In this document: positions 34,676-43,864 of the stretch, one piece after another | Position numbering within the stretch: the first letter of the stretch is position 1 | Layout: each line of letters starts with the position of its first letter | NCBI GenBank assembly: GCA_913055735.1 | Contig: CAJXKD010000001.1 | Span: forward strand, 1,178,001-1,242,000 | Origin: an uncultured Rhodospirillales bacterium | Lineage (GTDB): Bacteria > Pseudomonadota > Alphaproteobacteria > Rhodospirillales > UBA2165 | Length of the DNA stretch: 64,000 nt | Reading direction: 5' to 3' | Position numbers and translations under genes: made by a program | The notes under the pieces: model-generated | What the model was told of the DNA's origin: nothing | Seen by the model: the letters and a program-made list of their open reading frames with translations, nothing else | Database searches by the model: none

Positions 34676-35236
34676 ATGCCTATTCTATTGGAACCGCGCG
34701 ACGTGACCGAAGACCTCAAGGGTTTCAAATCGGTCTTGATCGTTTCCTGCCCCATGTGCCCGCCCATGTCCCTGGCGATGCAGAAAAAGAAGCCGTTTAT
34801 CGAGTTGTTCAAACACGGCATCAAGACGGAGGTGTTCGAGGATTACATCAAGTCCGTCCGCGAGCCGCTCGAACAACGCGGCGTTCAAACCGAGGTCTAC
34901 ACCACCCGCGTCCCCTCGCCCTTGATGTGCCTGTGGACGCAAGGGCAGCGTGACGCGTTTCTGGAGCGCGCCAGGAAATACGAAGCCGTGCTCGTCATGG
35001 GATGCACCTCGGCGATCAGCACCGTGAAAGAAGTTCTCAAGAACACCGATTGCCGGATCATTCCGGCAATGCGGATGAAAGCGATCGCCAATGCGACAAT
35101 GAAATTCCGGTTTCCCTTTACGATCGGACTGGACATGCATCCCAAACGGAAACATCGCAAGGTCCGTCAGCACGGGAATGCCGCCCGCAAAGTCAGGGAA
35201 AACAGACGGGCGGCGCTGTCGCCGTCCCAACGCTGA
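34676..35236 (+). CDS. Uncharacterised cysteine-motif protein (CPMCPP)
   Basis: A 186-residue soluble protein I do not recognise. Conserved-looking cysteine elements are SCPMCPPMSLAMQKKKP near residues 24-40, PLMCLWTQGQRDAF near 82, MGCTSAI near 105 and NTDCRIIPAMRMK near 122. The pattern of alternating strands and helices around LIVSCP and AVLVMGCTSAIST suggests a Rossmann-like fold with a metal or cluster site. The C-terminal 30 residues are strongly basic. The start ATG has an excellent AAGGAGGA site, ruling out a reading 26 residues longer. A degenerate FNR-like box precedes it. No neighbour gives a functional clue. Confidence 0.75.
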   Translation: MPILLEPRDVTEDLKGFKSVLIVSCPMCPPMSLAMQKKKPFIELFKHGIKTEVFEDYIKSVREPLEQRGVQTEVYTTRVPSPLMCLWTQGQRDAFLERARKYEAVLVMGCTSAISTVKEVLKNTDCRIIPAMRMKAIANATMKFRFPFTIGLDMHPKRKHRKVRQHGNAARKVRENRRAALSPSQR

Positions 35237-35361
35237 TTTTTGCTCGTATATTATCGTTCGTTGACGTTCACAGTGGGCAGGTGACCACGCTTCCCTGCAC
35301 GAAATAACATTTTCGTATTTGTGATTACTACAGGATGTGGAATATTTTGGCTTAGCGACAC

Positions 35362-36684
35362 GTGTCGGGGGAAAATTCTTTGTTGGTTGAGACAAAGGAC
35401 CTAGACAATACGCTGCAAGCCGTCGAACGTGTGACGGAGTTGATCCGAAACGAAAAAAATCCAGAAAAACTTTTGTGGTCCATATGCAGCGAGGTTTTGG
35501 AGCGTTTTGAGGCCGATCGGGTATGGATGCTGTATCCATGCAATCCCGACGCCGCGTTTTGGGAAGTGCCGATCGAGCAGTACAGGCCCGGGTATCCCGG
35601 TGCGCATGTATTGAAAATACAACGGCCGATGACGCCCGACGCGGCCGAAATTTTCCGCACCGCGCTCAAAACCCAATCCCCGTTGTCCTATGGCCTCGGC
35701 GGGCTGGACATAGTGGAAACCGTCGAGGCATTTTCCGTGCGCTCGCAGTTATTGATGGTGATTAATCCCCGTCACGGCGAGCCGTGGCTGTTCGGCATGC
35801 ACCAGTGCTCGCATGATCGCCAATGGTCCCCTGCGGAAATTCGTCTGTTTCAAATCATCAGTACAATGGCCGGCGAAGCCTTGGGCAATCAACTGCTCCT
35901 AACCAGCCTGCGCGACATGAACAAGGAACTCGAGGACCTCGTCGATATACGGACAGAAGAGCTCAGGGTATCGAAGGAAGCCGCCGAGAACGCGAACAAG
36001 GCAAAGTCCGAGTTTCTGGCCAACATGAGCCATGAGCTGAGGACCCCGCTCAATGCAATCATCGGCTATGCCGAGATTATGAAAATCGGAATCTTCGGCG
36101 ACCTGCCCCAAAAATATCAGGAGTATGCGGATCTGGTGATGTCGAGCGGACTCCTGCTGCTGGAAACGGTCAATTCAATCCTCGATCTCGCAAAGATCGA
36201 AGCCGGGAAAATGGAGCTCTACCCGGAACCCACGGATTTGAACGAACTCGTTTCCAAGGTCCATTCCCTGTTGCAGGTGTTGGCATCCTGCAAAAACGTC
36301 GATCTTAAAAACGACACTGCACACTTGCCGGTCCTCGCCGTTGACCCATTGCGAGTGAACCAGGTTCTGATGAACATCGTCGGCAATGCCATCAAGTTCA
36401 CCGATAGCGGACAGGTCGTCATATCCAATCATGTGGATGATAACGGATACCACATTACCGTCGCCGACACCGGCATCGGCATGACACCGCAGCAGATAAA
36501 CATTGCTCTGGAACCCTTCCGGCAGGCGCATGGATCATCGCAGGTCAAACGGCTGGAAGGTACGGGGTTGGGACTGCCGCTGTGCCGGGAAATCATGAAC
36601 CTTCACGGCGGCAGTCTGTCTATCGAAAGCCGGGAGAACGCCGGCACTCAAGTACAATTGACGTTCCCTTATCCTCAAGCCTGA
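35362..36684 (+). CDS. Soluble sensor histidine kinase (GAF-like, HisKA, HATPase)
   Basis: A 440-residue cytoplasmic kinase with no membrane segment. Residues about 25-185 resemble a GAF sensor domain; a coiled linker (190-215) leads to the HisKA domain with phospho-acceptor His224 in [12 protein letters not shown]. The ATPase domain has N box [10 protein letters not shown]1 DTGIGM and G2 GTGLGLPL. No response regulator is adjacent, so the partner is elsewhere. The GTG start at 35362 lacks a ribosome site; a TTG at 35380 follows GGGGGAAAA and may be the real start. Confidence 0.9.
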   Translation: MSGENSLLVETKDLDNTLQAVERVTELIRNEKNPEKLLWSICSEVLERFEADRVWMLYPCNPDAAFWEVPIEQYRPGYPGAHVLKIQRPMTPDAAEIFRTALKTQSPLSYGLGGLDIVETVEAFSVRSQLLMVINPRHGEPWLFGMHQCSHDRQWSPAEIRLFQIISTMAGEALGNQLLLTSLRDMNKELEDLVDIRTEELRVSKEAAENANKAKSEFLANMSHELRTPLNAIIGYAEIMKIGIFGDLPQKYQEYADLVMSSGLLLLETVNSILDLAKIEAGKMELYPEPTDLNELVSKVHSLLQVLASCKNVDLKNDTAHLPVLAVDPLRVNQVLMNIVGNAIKFTDSGQVVISNHVDDNGYHITVADTGIGMTPQQINIALEPFRQAHGSSQVKRLEGTGLGLPLCREIMNLHGGSLSIESRENAGTQVQLTFPYPQA

Positions 36685-36742
36685 CGCGCGTCACCGGTTG
36701 AAACGCGGCAGAAGATCACCGGCGCCGTTCTTTTTAGAAGTT

Positions 36743-36775
36743 TGGTGGAGCCGAGGGGAATCGAACCCCTGACCT
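36743..36775 (-). pseudogene. Truncated tRNA-Ala 3' end (candidate attachment site)
   Basis: These 33 bases are identical to the 3' end of the intact tRNA-Ala(GGC) at 43530-43562, including the T arm, acceptor strand and CCA. Beyond 36775 the identity stops and no 5' half of a tRNA follows. This is the arrangement left when an element integrates at a tRNA 3' end. Confidence 0.75.
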
Positions 36776-36827
36776 TCGCATTGCGAACGCGTTACCCTCC
36801 TACTTGATAAGAAAAAAAGCTCCGAGA

Positions 36828-38384
36828 TCAAGGTCTCTTAGCTGCAACCGGCTTGCAATCGGCGTAGCGCGTTAGCCGGTCGGCGGGAATCCAAATGCTG
36901 GCCAACAGGAGAACGATTCCGGTTGCAATCCCCGCGATGTCGACACCTGCCGCGTAGCCATGGCCGGCGCGTAAGAGGCTGAGTACATGGTCACCTGTCA
37001 CAATGTAGTTAAGGGCGGGCAAGCCGGCGGCCAGGACCGCCGTTGCAGCAAAAAGTTCCTTGCAGGTCCGGTATTCGTTGCGACGCAGCAGTGCGTAGAG
37101 AACGGCGGCGGCCCAAACGCCGAAATAGGTAATGCCAATTACGGAGATCCGATTTTGCGCACTGTCGGGCAGAAGTTTGTCGGCGAAGAAAATGGCGAAA
37201 CTGGCCAATCCCATTCCGGCGCAGACGCCGACGGTTGTCCGGCTAAGAGCCCGGATAAAAACGCGCGCGTCGCTGCCTTGCAGGCGGCGCTCGAGCCAGA
37301 TCATCAGGCCTGTCGCGGTGATGAGGCAAAGGGATATTCCGAGAACCACGTAGAGGAACTTGATCCAGAGCCCGCCGAACTGCCCGTAATGCAAGGTCGT
37401 CATTGCGGGGTTTACCCTAAAGGTAAGGCCTGGCTTGTCGGTCAGCCGGGCATCGATGATGCGGCCTGTTGTCGCGCTGATATCGATCCATGCATGACTA
37501 ATCAACGCGCGCGAGGGCGGATAGCGAAAACGGTACTTGGCCTTCTCGTCTCCCCAAAGAGAAATCGACACGCTGTCTGGCCGAATACCGACGTGGACGT
37601 AGGCGCGGTCGCGCGCCTCGTCTATGGAGAACATGCGGGCCGATATGCCGGTGGGTTGCGGTTGCGGCCCCAACACCGCCTCGATGAGAGCACCGGTATC
37701 GCCCTTGAAGGAAATCATTGCGGTGATGGGCACGAATATGATGACCAGGCCCAGCCAGGCGCCGGTAAAGGCGAACATGAGGTGACAGGGCAGGCCCCAA
37801 ACGGCGATCGTCTTATGGCTGTCTTGCCATTTCAGGCGGATCGATCGCGAAAGACGCCAGGTGAATATTTCCTGGAAGATCTTGCGATGCATTACTAGGC
37901 CCGAAACGATCAGGACGAGCAGCACGATGCCCGACAGGGCAACGAGAAACCGGCCCAGTGTCCGATCCAGCATCAGGTTACGGTGAAAATCGACGATCCA
38001 ATAGGAAAGGCCTTTCGTGCGTAGCGGCAGAACGGTTCCAGCGTTCGGATGCCATCGCTGTTCCTCTGTGATGACCGGACCGTCTGCCGTTTTGACCAGC
38101 GCCGTCGCCAGATAGAACGGTTCGGGCCCCGTCGGCAAGTTGAGGGACAGGTCCAGAAGCCGCCCCTTCTTCGTTGTTTCAGCCACGAACGCCGACAACA
38201 GGGGCATGACGGGGGCTGTTTCCCTGGCGACGGCAATGCGGGTCTCCTGTTCCTCCCAGGTGCGCAGTTCGTCGCCGAACAATGCGAACACGCCGGAAAG
38301 CGAGACCACATAGATAAAAAGCCCGCAGACGACGCCAGTCCACGCGTGCAGGTCATATACTCTTTTTGTGCGCTCCTGCTCCAT
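36828..38384 (-). CDS. PepSY-associated transmembrane protein
   Basis: A 518-residue inner-membrane protein with PepSY_TM architecture: an N-terminal helix (YDLHAWTGVVCGLFIYVVSLSGVFALFGDE), a periplasmic loop, three or more central helices (DFHRNLMLDRTLGRFLVALSGIVLL) and a C-terminal group. Histidine-bearing helix starts such as DLHAWTG and DFHRNL could ligate haem or metal. Members beside TonB receptors are thought to reduce or handle imported ferric siderophore in the periplasm or membrane. The ATG was chosen; a GTG 11 codons upstream overlaps the DUF3649 gene. It is the last gene of the receptor operon. Confidence 0.85.
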   Translation of the reverse strand: MEQERTKRVYDLHAWTGVVCGLFIYVVSLSGVFALFGDELRTWEEQETRIAVARETAPVMPLLSAFVAETTKKGRLLDLSLNLPTGPEPFYLATALVKTADGPVITEEQRWHPNAGTVLPLRTKGLSYWIVDFHRNLMLDRTLGRFLVALSGIVLLVLIVSGLVMHRKIFQEIFTWRLSRSIRLKWQDSHKTIAVWGLPCHLMFAFTGAWLGLVIIFVPITAMISFKGDTGALIEAVLGPQPQPTGISARMFSIDEARDRAYVHVGIRPDSVSISLWGDEKAKYRFRYPPSRALISHAWIDISATTGRIIDARLTDKPGLTFRVNPAMTTLHYGQFGGLWIKFLYVVLGISLCLITATGLMIWLERRLQGSDARVFIRALSRTTVGVCAGMGLASFAIFFADKLLPDSAQNRISVIGITYFGVWAAAVLYALLRRNEYRTCKELFAATAVLAAGLPALNYIVTGDHVLSLLRAGHGYAAGVDIAGIATGIVLLLASIWIPADRLTRYADCKPVAAKRP

Positions 38385-38394
38385 CGCTAGCTGG

Positions 38395-38631
38395 CTAGGT
38401 AAGGAAAACAACGGCACCGGACAGCAGCGATGCGGCGGTCAGGCCCAACACGGGACCGAGAGGGCGTTTCGGCCAGTAGGAAAAAAAGAACAGCAGAGGC
38501 CAAAGCAGGGGGAAGAGGATGCCGGCCCATATGAGCCGGGCCGGAACGTCACCTGGCGCAAGCACAATAAACGCGGACGCCAACAGCATGGATGCGACGG
38601 GCGCAAGAATAAGTGCACTAAGCAATCTCAT
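38395..38631 (-). CDS. Small membrane protein, DUF3649-like
   Basis: A 78-residue protein with two to three hydrophobic segments (LLSALILAPVASMLLASAFIV, LIWAGILFPLLWPLLFFFSYW, LGLTAASLLSGAVVFL). Size and position between DUF3325 and PepSY genes match DUF3649 proteins of TonB-siderophore operons. The longer open reading to 38820 is rejected because its first part is proline/serine-rich and overlaps DUF3325. The function is unknown. Confidence 0.7.
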   Translation of the reverse strand: MRLLSALILAPVASMLLASAFIVLAPGDVPARLIWAGILFPLLWPLLFFFSYWPKRPLGPVLGLTAASLLSGAVVFLT

Positions 38632-38650
38632 ACGTTTACGAGCCGCCGGT

Positions 38651-39004
38651 TCACGGATGTCCTCCACTGATCCCGAAGGCCCCGGCAACGACAGCGAGCA
38701 CGATGGTGGCGACGGCACAACGGGAGAGCCAAAGGGGTGACAGGGCCGCGATGAACAGGCTTGCGATACCAGCGGCGCTAAGCAGTCCCAGCCAGGCCGG
38801 AACGGCGATCTCCCATCCAAACCAGGCGCCCATCCACCAAAGCGTAGCCGCTAAGCCGGCCCACGACAGAATGCCGGTTACGCGGCGCGGGCGGCTGCCT
38901 TGCGCCAGAATGGCAGATCCGGCACCGCGCGGCGCGGCCATCGCCAGGCCGGCTGTTGATGCGACGAGGCAGGCGGAAACTGCGATAAGGACCGCCGTGT
39001 CCAT
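38651..39004 (-). CDS. DUF3325-like membrane protein
   Basis: A 117-residue protein with about three membrane segments and a first helix that could be a signal anchor (VLIAVSACLVASTAGLAMA). It begins in TAATG, sharing one base with the stop of the TonB receptor gene, so translation is coupled. Position and length fit DUF3325 of siderophore-receptor operons. Its role in transport is not established. Confidence 0.75.
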   Translation of the reverse strand: MDTAVLIAVSACLVASTAGLAMAAPRGAGSAILAQGSRPRRVTGILSWAGLAATLWWMGAWFGWEIAVPAWLGLLSAAGIASLFIAALSPLWLSRCAVATIVLAVVAGAFGISGGHP

Positions 39005-41439
39005 TAGAACTTGAACCTTACTTCGGCGCCGATGGTACGGCCGTCACCGATGCTTGCTTCGTTGGAACTCGAGGAACTGTTTGAAAGGCCGGTCAGATAC
39101 TGTTCGTCGAACAGGTTGTCTGCATAGAGCGATATTGCGGCGTTGTCAGTGGCGTAGCCGACTTTGATGTTAACCAGATACCGTTCGTGGATCTTGTAGT
39201 GTTCCCGGTTGTTGATTTCGCCTTGGGTGAAATATTCACCCGTATAGTTGGCGCTGGCGCTGGCGAATAAGCCGGAATGATGGGTATAGGCTCCGCCGAG
39301 AGCTGCCGTGAAACGGGGCGCTTCCGGAAATTCGTTACCTTTGCAATTGCCTCCCGACGGTGAGCATGCGTTGTCGCGGAAATCTCCGAGTTCCGTTTTC
39401 AGCAGACCCAGAGACCCGAACATGTGGAATCCGTTTCCGAACTCGTACCGACCGTCTATCTCGGTGCCGTAGGAGATCGAATCGCCGGCATTAAAGGTAT
39501 TGGATTGTGCAGTGGACGCGTTGGTGATGGCGATCTGCTGATCCTTATAGCTGTTGTAGAAAACGTTCGCGCCGAAATTCAGCCGTCCGTCGGAAGACGT
39601 TTGACGGTAGGCAACCTCGTATGTCCAAACGAACTCCGGATCGACAGCATGAATGGTGGAGGTGCCGGACAAGGCTTCGGTAAGTCCTTGGCGATATCCG
39701 CGGGAGGCAGTCGCCGCCACGGTTTGCGTCTCGCCGAGGTCGTATGCCAAACCGAGCTTGGGCAACAGGACATCGTACTCGGCTTCCCGATCCGCATAAC
39801 TATCGCCGAAAGCGGATGCCGTATCGATGAAGTTGTGCACTGTGTCGTGTTGGTAGCGAAGTCCGCCGATTAGCGACCAGCGGTCGAATATCCTGTATCT
39901 GAGATCGGTATAGGCGGCCAGCGTCTCCGTTTCATTGATGAAGATGCCGTCCTGATAAACCGTCGCGCCGGAGGCAATATATGATTGAACCTTCTGACTA
40001 AAGTCGCCGTAGAACAGGCCGAACAGACCAGACAAACCAGAAATGCCGTTGCCGACTTCGAACCTCAAATCCTCGCTAAAATCGCTGTCTCGGCGATGAT
40101 CGTCCCGCGTATAGCTTGCCGATTGGGGCGAACTGAAAATCGCGAGGTCCGTCTCGTTTACCGACGAAACCGACCGTAGTATCCAATTGTTGTCGAACGC
40201 GTAGGCGACGTCGGCGACATAATTGTCGACCACCATTTCCCGAAATTCGGTCGAGGTCGATGCCGGCGCGAACTTTCTTGCATAGAAATCCGGCCCGGTA
40301 ACTGCCGCGGCGGTAGGATTGTCGAACGTATGGCTGACGGTCACGAGGGCGCTCAAGGCTTCGACGGCCCTGGGTTCCATCAACAGCTTGCCGCGGACAT
40401 TGAAAAACTCGTCGTTGGTGAACGGTTTGTTCCCATCGTCCGAGAATTCCACGTCCTTCGCCTGGTCCCGATATTCGCTGCTCAGGCGGAAGGCAAGCTG
40501 ATCGTCGATGATCGGGGCCGAAACGGCAAAGGCAGCGTCCTTGCGATCCAAACTGCCGGCAAGCGCCTTCATCGTCATTTCAGGCTCATAGGTCGGATCG
40601 TTGGTTTCGATAACCACCGCTCCGGCGAGCGCGTTTCGTCCCTGCAACGTGGATTGCGGACCGCGTAAGACTTCGATTTGTTTGATGTCCCATACGCCTC
40701 GGGAGCCGCGCTTCAATCCTTCCGCCGATTGGGTCGCCCCATCGATAATGACGGAGATCAGCGGCGCGGAATTCGACGGCTGGGTCACCCCGTCCGCATT
40801 GACACCGCGAATCTGAAAACCGTTGTTTCCGCGGCTGTTGGAGAAAAGGCGAACGTTCGCCATGTTGTTGAAGCTGTCGGGAAGGTCGTCCACGTTATAG
40901 GTTTCGATGTCTTCCCCGGTCGCGATGCCGACGCTGGTATAGGTCTCCAGATAGGAACGTTGCGTTTTTTCACCCTCGATAACGATGGGATCCATTCGGA
41001 AGGCGCCGCCGTCGCTTGCGGCCTGTAGGGTGATCGTTTGGGGATCGGTGAATTGATAACTGATGCCGCTTCCCGCTAACAGGCGCCGGAGGGCTTCCGT
41101 CGTTGTCAGCGTCCCGGCAATACCGGGCGAGTTCCGGCCCGAGAGATCGCCCGTTTTATAGATAAAGGAAATACCGGCTTGGTCCGCGAAGGTGGCGAGC
41201 GCTGAGGATAGCGGCTGTGACGGGATCGAGAAACTGCGGGCGTCTCCGCTCTGCGCGAGTTGCGGAACGGCCGGCACGGATTCGGCCGAGGCGGAAATCG
41301 GAAGCGCGATGAGAACTGTCAGCCCGGCCAAGGCCAAGTGGAGGCCCATGGTGCGGGTGGCTGCCGACGGATGACGGTGTTTGCAAAATATTGCCGCCGC
41401 CGGTCCCTTGGCGGTGGTCTTGGTGTTGGTGTGGACCAT
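39004..41439 (-). CDS. TonB-dependent siderophore receptor with STN signalling domain (FecA-like)
   Basis: An 811-residue outer-membrane receptor. The signal peptide is long (about residues 1-52, ending ISASAES). An STN domain (about 68-118, PLSSALATFADQAGISFIYKTG) marks a transducer that signals to FecR. The plug covers about 150-265 with IKQIEVLRGPQSTLQGRNALAGAV, the canonical plug motif, and the beta barrel fills the rest, ending in an aromatic F (RFKF). It should import a ferric siderophore using TonB energy and trigger FecI-type sigma release. A Fur-like box lies about 35 bases upstream of the start. Confidence 0.95.
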   Translation of the reverse strand: MVHTNTKTTAKGPAAAIFCKHRHPSAATRTMGLHLALAGLTVLIALPISASAESVPAVPQLAQSGDARSFSIPSQPLSSALATFADQAGISFIYKTGDLSGRNSPGIAGTLTTTEALRRLLAGSGISYQFTDPQTITLQAASDGGAFRMDPIVIEGEKTQRSYLETYTSVGIATGEDIETYNVDDLPDSFNNMANVRLFSNSRGNNGFQIRGVNADGVTQPSNSAPLISVIIDGATQSAEGLKRGSRGVWDIKQIEVLRGPQSTLQGRNALAGAVVIETNDPTYEPEMTMKALAGSLDRKDAAFAVSAPIIDDQLAFRLSSEYRDQAKDVEFSDDGNKPFTNDEFFNVRGKLLMEPRAVEALSALVTVSHTFDNPTAAAVTGPDFYARKFAPASTSTEFREMVVDNYVADVAYAFDNNWILRSVSSVNETDLAIFSSPQSASYTRDDHRRDSDFSEDLRFEVGNGISGLSGLFGLFYGDFSQKVQSYIASGATVYQDGIFINETETLAAYTDLRYRIFDRWSLIGGLRYQHDTVHNFIDTASAFGDSYADREAEYDVLLPKLGLAYDLGETQTVAATASRGYRQGLTEALSGTSTIHAVDPEFVWTYEVAYRQTSSDGRLNFGANVFYNSYKDQQIAITNASTAQSNTFNAGDSISYGTEIDGRYEFGNGFHMFGSLGLLKTELGDFRDNACSPSGGNCKGNEFPEAPRFTAALGGAYTHHSGLFASASANYTGEYFTQGEINNREHYKIHERYLVNIKVGYATDNAAISLYADNLFDEQYLTGLSNSSSSSNEASIGDGRTIGAEVRFKF

Positions 41440-41473
41440 TGGTCTCTCCCCCTTAGAGCTTTGAGGTCATTTT

Positions 41474-41494
41474 TGCAAATGAGACGCATTCGCA
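41474..41494. promoter_or_regulatory. Fur-like box upstream of the TonB receptor gene
   Basis: A 21-bp near-palindrome with arms TGCAAATG and CATTCGCA (one mismatched pair). On the minus strand GAATGCGTCTCATT differs by one base from GAATGCCTCTCATT in the box upstream of the sigma gene. Confidence 0.55.
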
Positions 41495-41561
41495 GAACTG
41501 ACCTACCCTAGAGACGAGTGGGAAAGAGAAAACCGGTGCCCCGCCGGTGATTTTTTTTGGC

Positions 41562-42608
41562 TTAGCGGCGGACTATCATCAAATAGTCGGTGATCCGCGT
41601 GACGCTGAACCCATAAATACTGGCCAAGGCGTTGATTCCACTTTCAATCGAAGCGATTGAGATACGGCCGGTAACGTCGCCTAATTGTGACATGTCGCCG
41701 ATAAGGACAATCCGACCCGGTCGGTAGCGATCAATCTCGGCGACGGCTTCGGCGAGAGGCAGGCCGTCGATGCTGATGACTCCTTGCCTCCAAGCAATTG
41801 CCGCCGCAGTGTCCGCGACAGGAACGAGTTTGGGTCGCGTGTGTCGGCCGTAGCGTGCTTGATCCCCCGCATGCAGCAGCGTGGCGGACGACGGTTTCGC
41901 TTCGGACGGTGCTACGCTGACCCGCCCTTCGGTAACCGTGACGATCGCCGTGTCGGCCTGCCTGCGGACGGCAAAGGCCGTTCCAACGGCGCGGCTTTTA
42001 CCGCCCAAGGCGAAAACGTCAAACGGACGGGCCGGGTCCTTCTTGACCTTGAACAGCGCCTCGCCGCGTACCAGCGAAATTTGTCTTTGGCGGTCGCTGT
42101 ATTTGAGTTCGATCGCGCTGTCGGTGTTCAAGTAGGCTGTCGAGCCGTCGGGTAGGGTAACCACGATCTGCTCGCCGACGCCGGTTCGATAGTCCGCAGT
42201 AAGTACCGAGAAGAAATCCGTCCCCAGGAATACAACGAGCGCCAGGCTCGCGGCAATTAGTCCTGCAGCGAGCCCCATGCGGGCATTGGAAAACCGGACA
42301 TTGCGGTGCTTGTGGATTCGTTCTTCGCGTCGTTTCCACAACCGGCGCCGTTCGTTGGCAACGCGGGGTGCGTCGCCCGGAGACGACGAGCTTACCCTTT
42401 CGAAAGCAAATTCCAGCGCATCCGCGCCGTCCCATAGATTCTCTATTTCGTCATAGGCCAAACCATGGCGCGGGTCGGCGCGGTACCAAGCATCGAAATC
42501 GGTCCGGTCGCGATCCGACAACTCGCCGGCCAGCCTTTTGAGAAACCAATGCTGGGCTTCATCTTCTATGGACGGGATCGGCCAATGCTGATCTTGCTTA
42601 TCTATCAT
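41562..42608 (-). CDS. fecR: FecR-family sigma factor regulator
   Basis: A 348-residue inner-membrane anti-sigma or sigma co-activator. The N-terminal cytoplasmic part has the FecR/DUF4880 pattern (QHWFLKRLAGELSDRDRTDFDAWYRADPRH). One membrane segment lies near 110-130. The periplasmic FecR domain follows (VTLPDGSTAYLNTDSAIEL, RGEALFKV, GTAFAVR) with a C-terminal STN-binding part. It would relay the receptor's signal to the sigma factor. It is 119 bases downstream of the sigma gene. Confidence 0.93.
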   Translation of the reverse strand: MIDKQDQHWPIPSIEDEAQHWFLKRLAGELSDRDRTDFDAWYRADPRHGLAYDEIENLWDGADALEFAFERVSSSSPGDAPRVANERRRLWKRREERIHKHRNVRFSNARMGLAAGLIAASLALVVFLGTDFFSVLTADYRTGVGEQIVVTLPDGSTAYLNTDSAIELKYSDRQRQISLVRGEALFKVKKDPARPFDVFALGGKSRAVGTAFAVRRQADTAIVTVTEGRVSVAPSEAKPSSATLLHAGDQARYGRHTRPKLVPVADTAAAIAWRQGVISIDGLPLAEAVAEIDRYRPGRIVLIGDMSQLGDVTGRISIASIESGINALASIYGFSVTRITDYLMIVRR

Positions 42609-42727
42609 CTAGGTGCCCGGCAAAAAATTGGTCGGTTCCGTAGGGACCGATTGCAACAACCATCCTCTATATAGAATAGACGAGTGAGCGGACATTTTCT
42701 CATGCTCGAAGTTTCAGGCCGGTGATT

Positions 42728-43243
42728 TCAGGACGAGAAGTCCAGGAAGCGCCGCCGCGCCTGGACCAACAGATTGAGAGCTTTCTTGAGATCTTTGTAG
42801 ACGGTCGTCAAACCGACCCCAAGTTCTTCGGCGATTTCCGGCTGGGTCATCCCCTTATAGCGGGCGAGGTAGAAAACCTCGCGGCATCGCAATGGGAACT
42901 TCGCGATTTCGGCCTCCATAAAGTCGAGCTCCTCGCGCGCCATCGCGTAACGTTCGGGCGTAAGGGCGTTGTTGGGCGGAGATAAAACGCCTTCGCTTTC
43001 CACCAATATCTCCGTTCGCCGCTTTTCGACGCGAAGATGGTCCGTCGCCAAATTGGCGGCCATGCGGAACAGGTAGGCGCGCAGGTCTTTTATCGGCGGA
43101 TGTTCGTCCACCCGAAGCAATTTGATATAGAGATCCTGCGCGATGTCGGACGCGGTCGCGGTCGAGCCCAGGCGCCGTCCGAGGAACTTGAGCAGTTCCC
43201 ATTCGTACTCCCGGTAGGCCTGCAATAGGGCCGACTCCTGCAT
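42728..43243 (-). CDS. fecI: ECF sigma factor, FecI type
   Basis: A 171-residue sigma-70-family protein of the iron-starvation group. Region 2 includes SDIAQDLYIKLLRV and AYLFRMAANLATDHLR; region 4 is KGMTQPEIAEELGVGLTTVYKDLKKAL, the helix-turn-helix for the -35 element. The ATG start gives normal FecI length; the open reading runs 29 residues further without similarity. Upstream lies a perfect Fur-type inverted repeat, so transcription should be repressed with iron and feed the receptor operon when iron is short. Confidence 0.93.
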   Translation of the reverse strand: MQESALLQAYREYEWELLKFLGRRLGSTATASDIAQDLYIKLLRVDEHPPIKDLRAYLFRMAANLATDHLRVEKRRTEILVESEGVLSPPNNALTPERYAMAREELDFMEAEIAKFPLRCREVFYLARYKGMTQPEIAEELGVGLTTVYKDLKKALNLLVQARRRFLDFSS

Positions 43244-43360
43244 TCCGCGTACCCCCAACGGTTCTGCGCACTTTTCTCGGGCGTCGGTCCTACCCCCTGC
43301 TGTTCGGACCTGAACCCGTCGATCCCCCATAGAGAGGCCACATTAGGTGGGAAATGTCCA

Positions 43361-43381
43361 TAATGAGAATGCCTCTCATTA
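43361..43381. promoter_or_regulatory. Fur box upstream of fecI
   Basis: Perfect eight-base arms TAATGAGA and TCTCATTA flank a five-base centre, 118 bases before the fecI start. The palindrome closely follows the classical Fur 19-bp pattern, and AT-rich sequence next to it could be the promoter. Confidence 0.75.
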
Positions 43382-43529
43382 TTAATAATTTAAAATTCTG
43401 TGAGAAAAGCGCCTAATTCTAGGCCCTCGCACGGGGAAATGACGCGAAGGCGATATCGGAAACCATCTTCACCCGGATGGACTTCCGGTGCAGACAAGTT
43501 GACCCGCAATTTCTATGGATCTTAGTAGT

Positions 43530-43605
<76 letters not shown>

Positions 43606-43864
43606 GTTTGTTTGCCCTCGGTGACGTTTCCCTCGGGCTATGTTCCTCAAGTGCCGGGCGAATTGGGAATTGCCCCGGCCTGAGAAGGCGCGCAAGTTAG
43701 AAAAATCAGGAGAGCAAGGCAAGGGAAATCAGCGCCGTACCGCTCCCGCCATCCTCTCCATGATTTCGCCCGTCTCATCCCCTATGGGGCGCCTTGTTCG
43801 GCGGCAGCGGCTTTGATCCCGAACGGAAAAGCCGATGTCGAAACCGGACTAGACGACAACCGAC

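Noticed and set aside
36700..36738. Terminator of the histidine kinase gene
   Set aside because: A T-rich run (TTCTTTTTA) follows an imperfect stem with two mismatched pairs; possible but not convincing.
36743..36800. A second functional tRNA gene
   Set aside because: Only the 3' 33 bases match a tRNA; no D arm, proper anticodon arm or 5' acceptor strand can be formed.
38632..38820. N-terminal extension of the DUF3649-like gene
   Set aside because: The added residues are low-complexity and overlap the DUF3325 gene in another frame.
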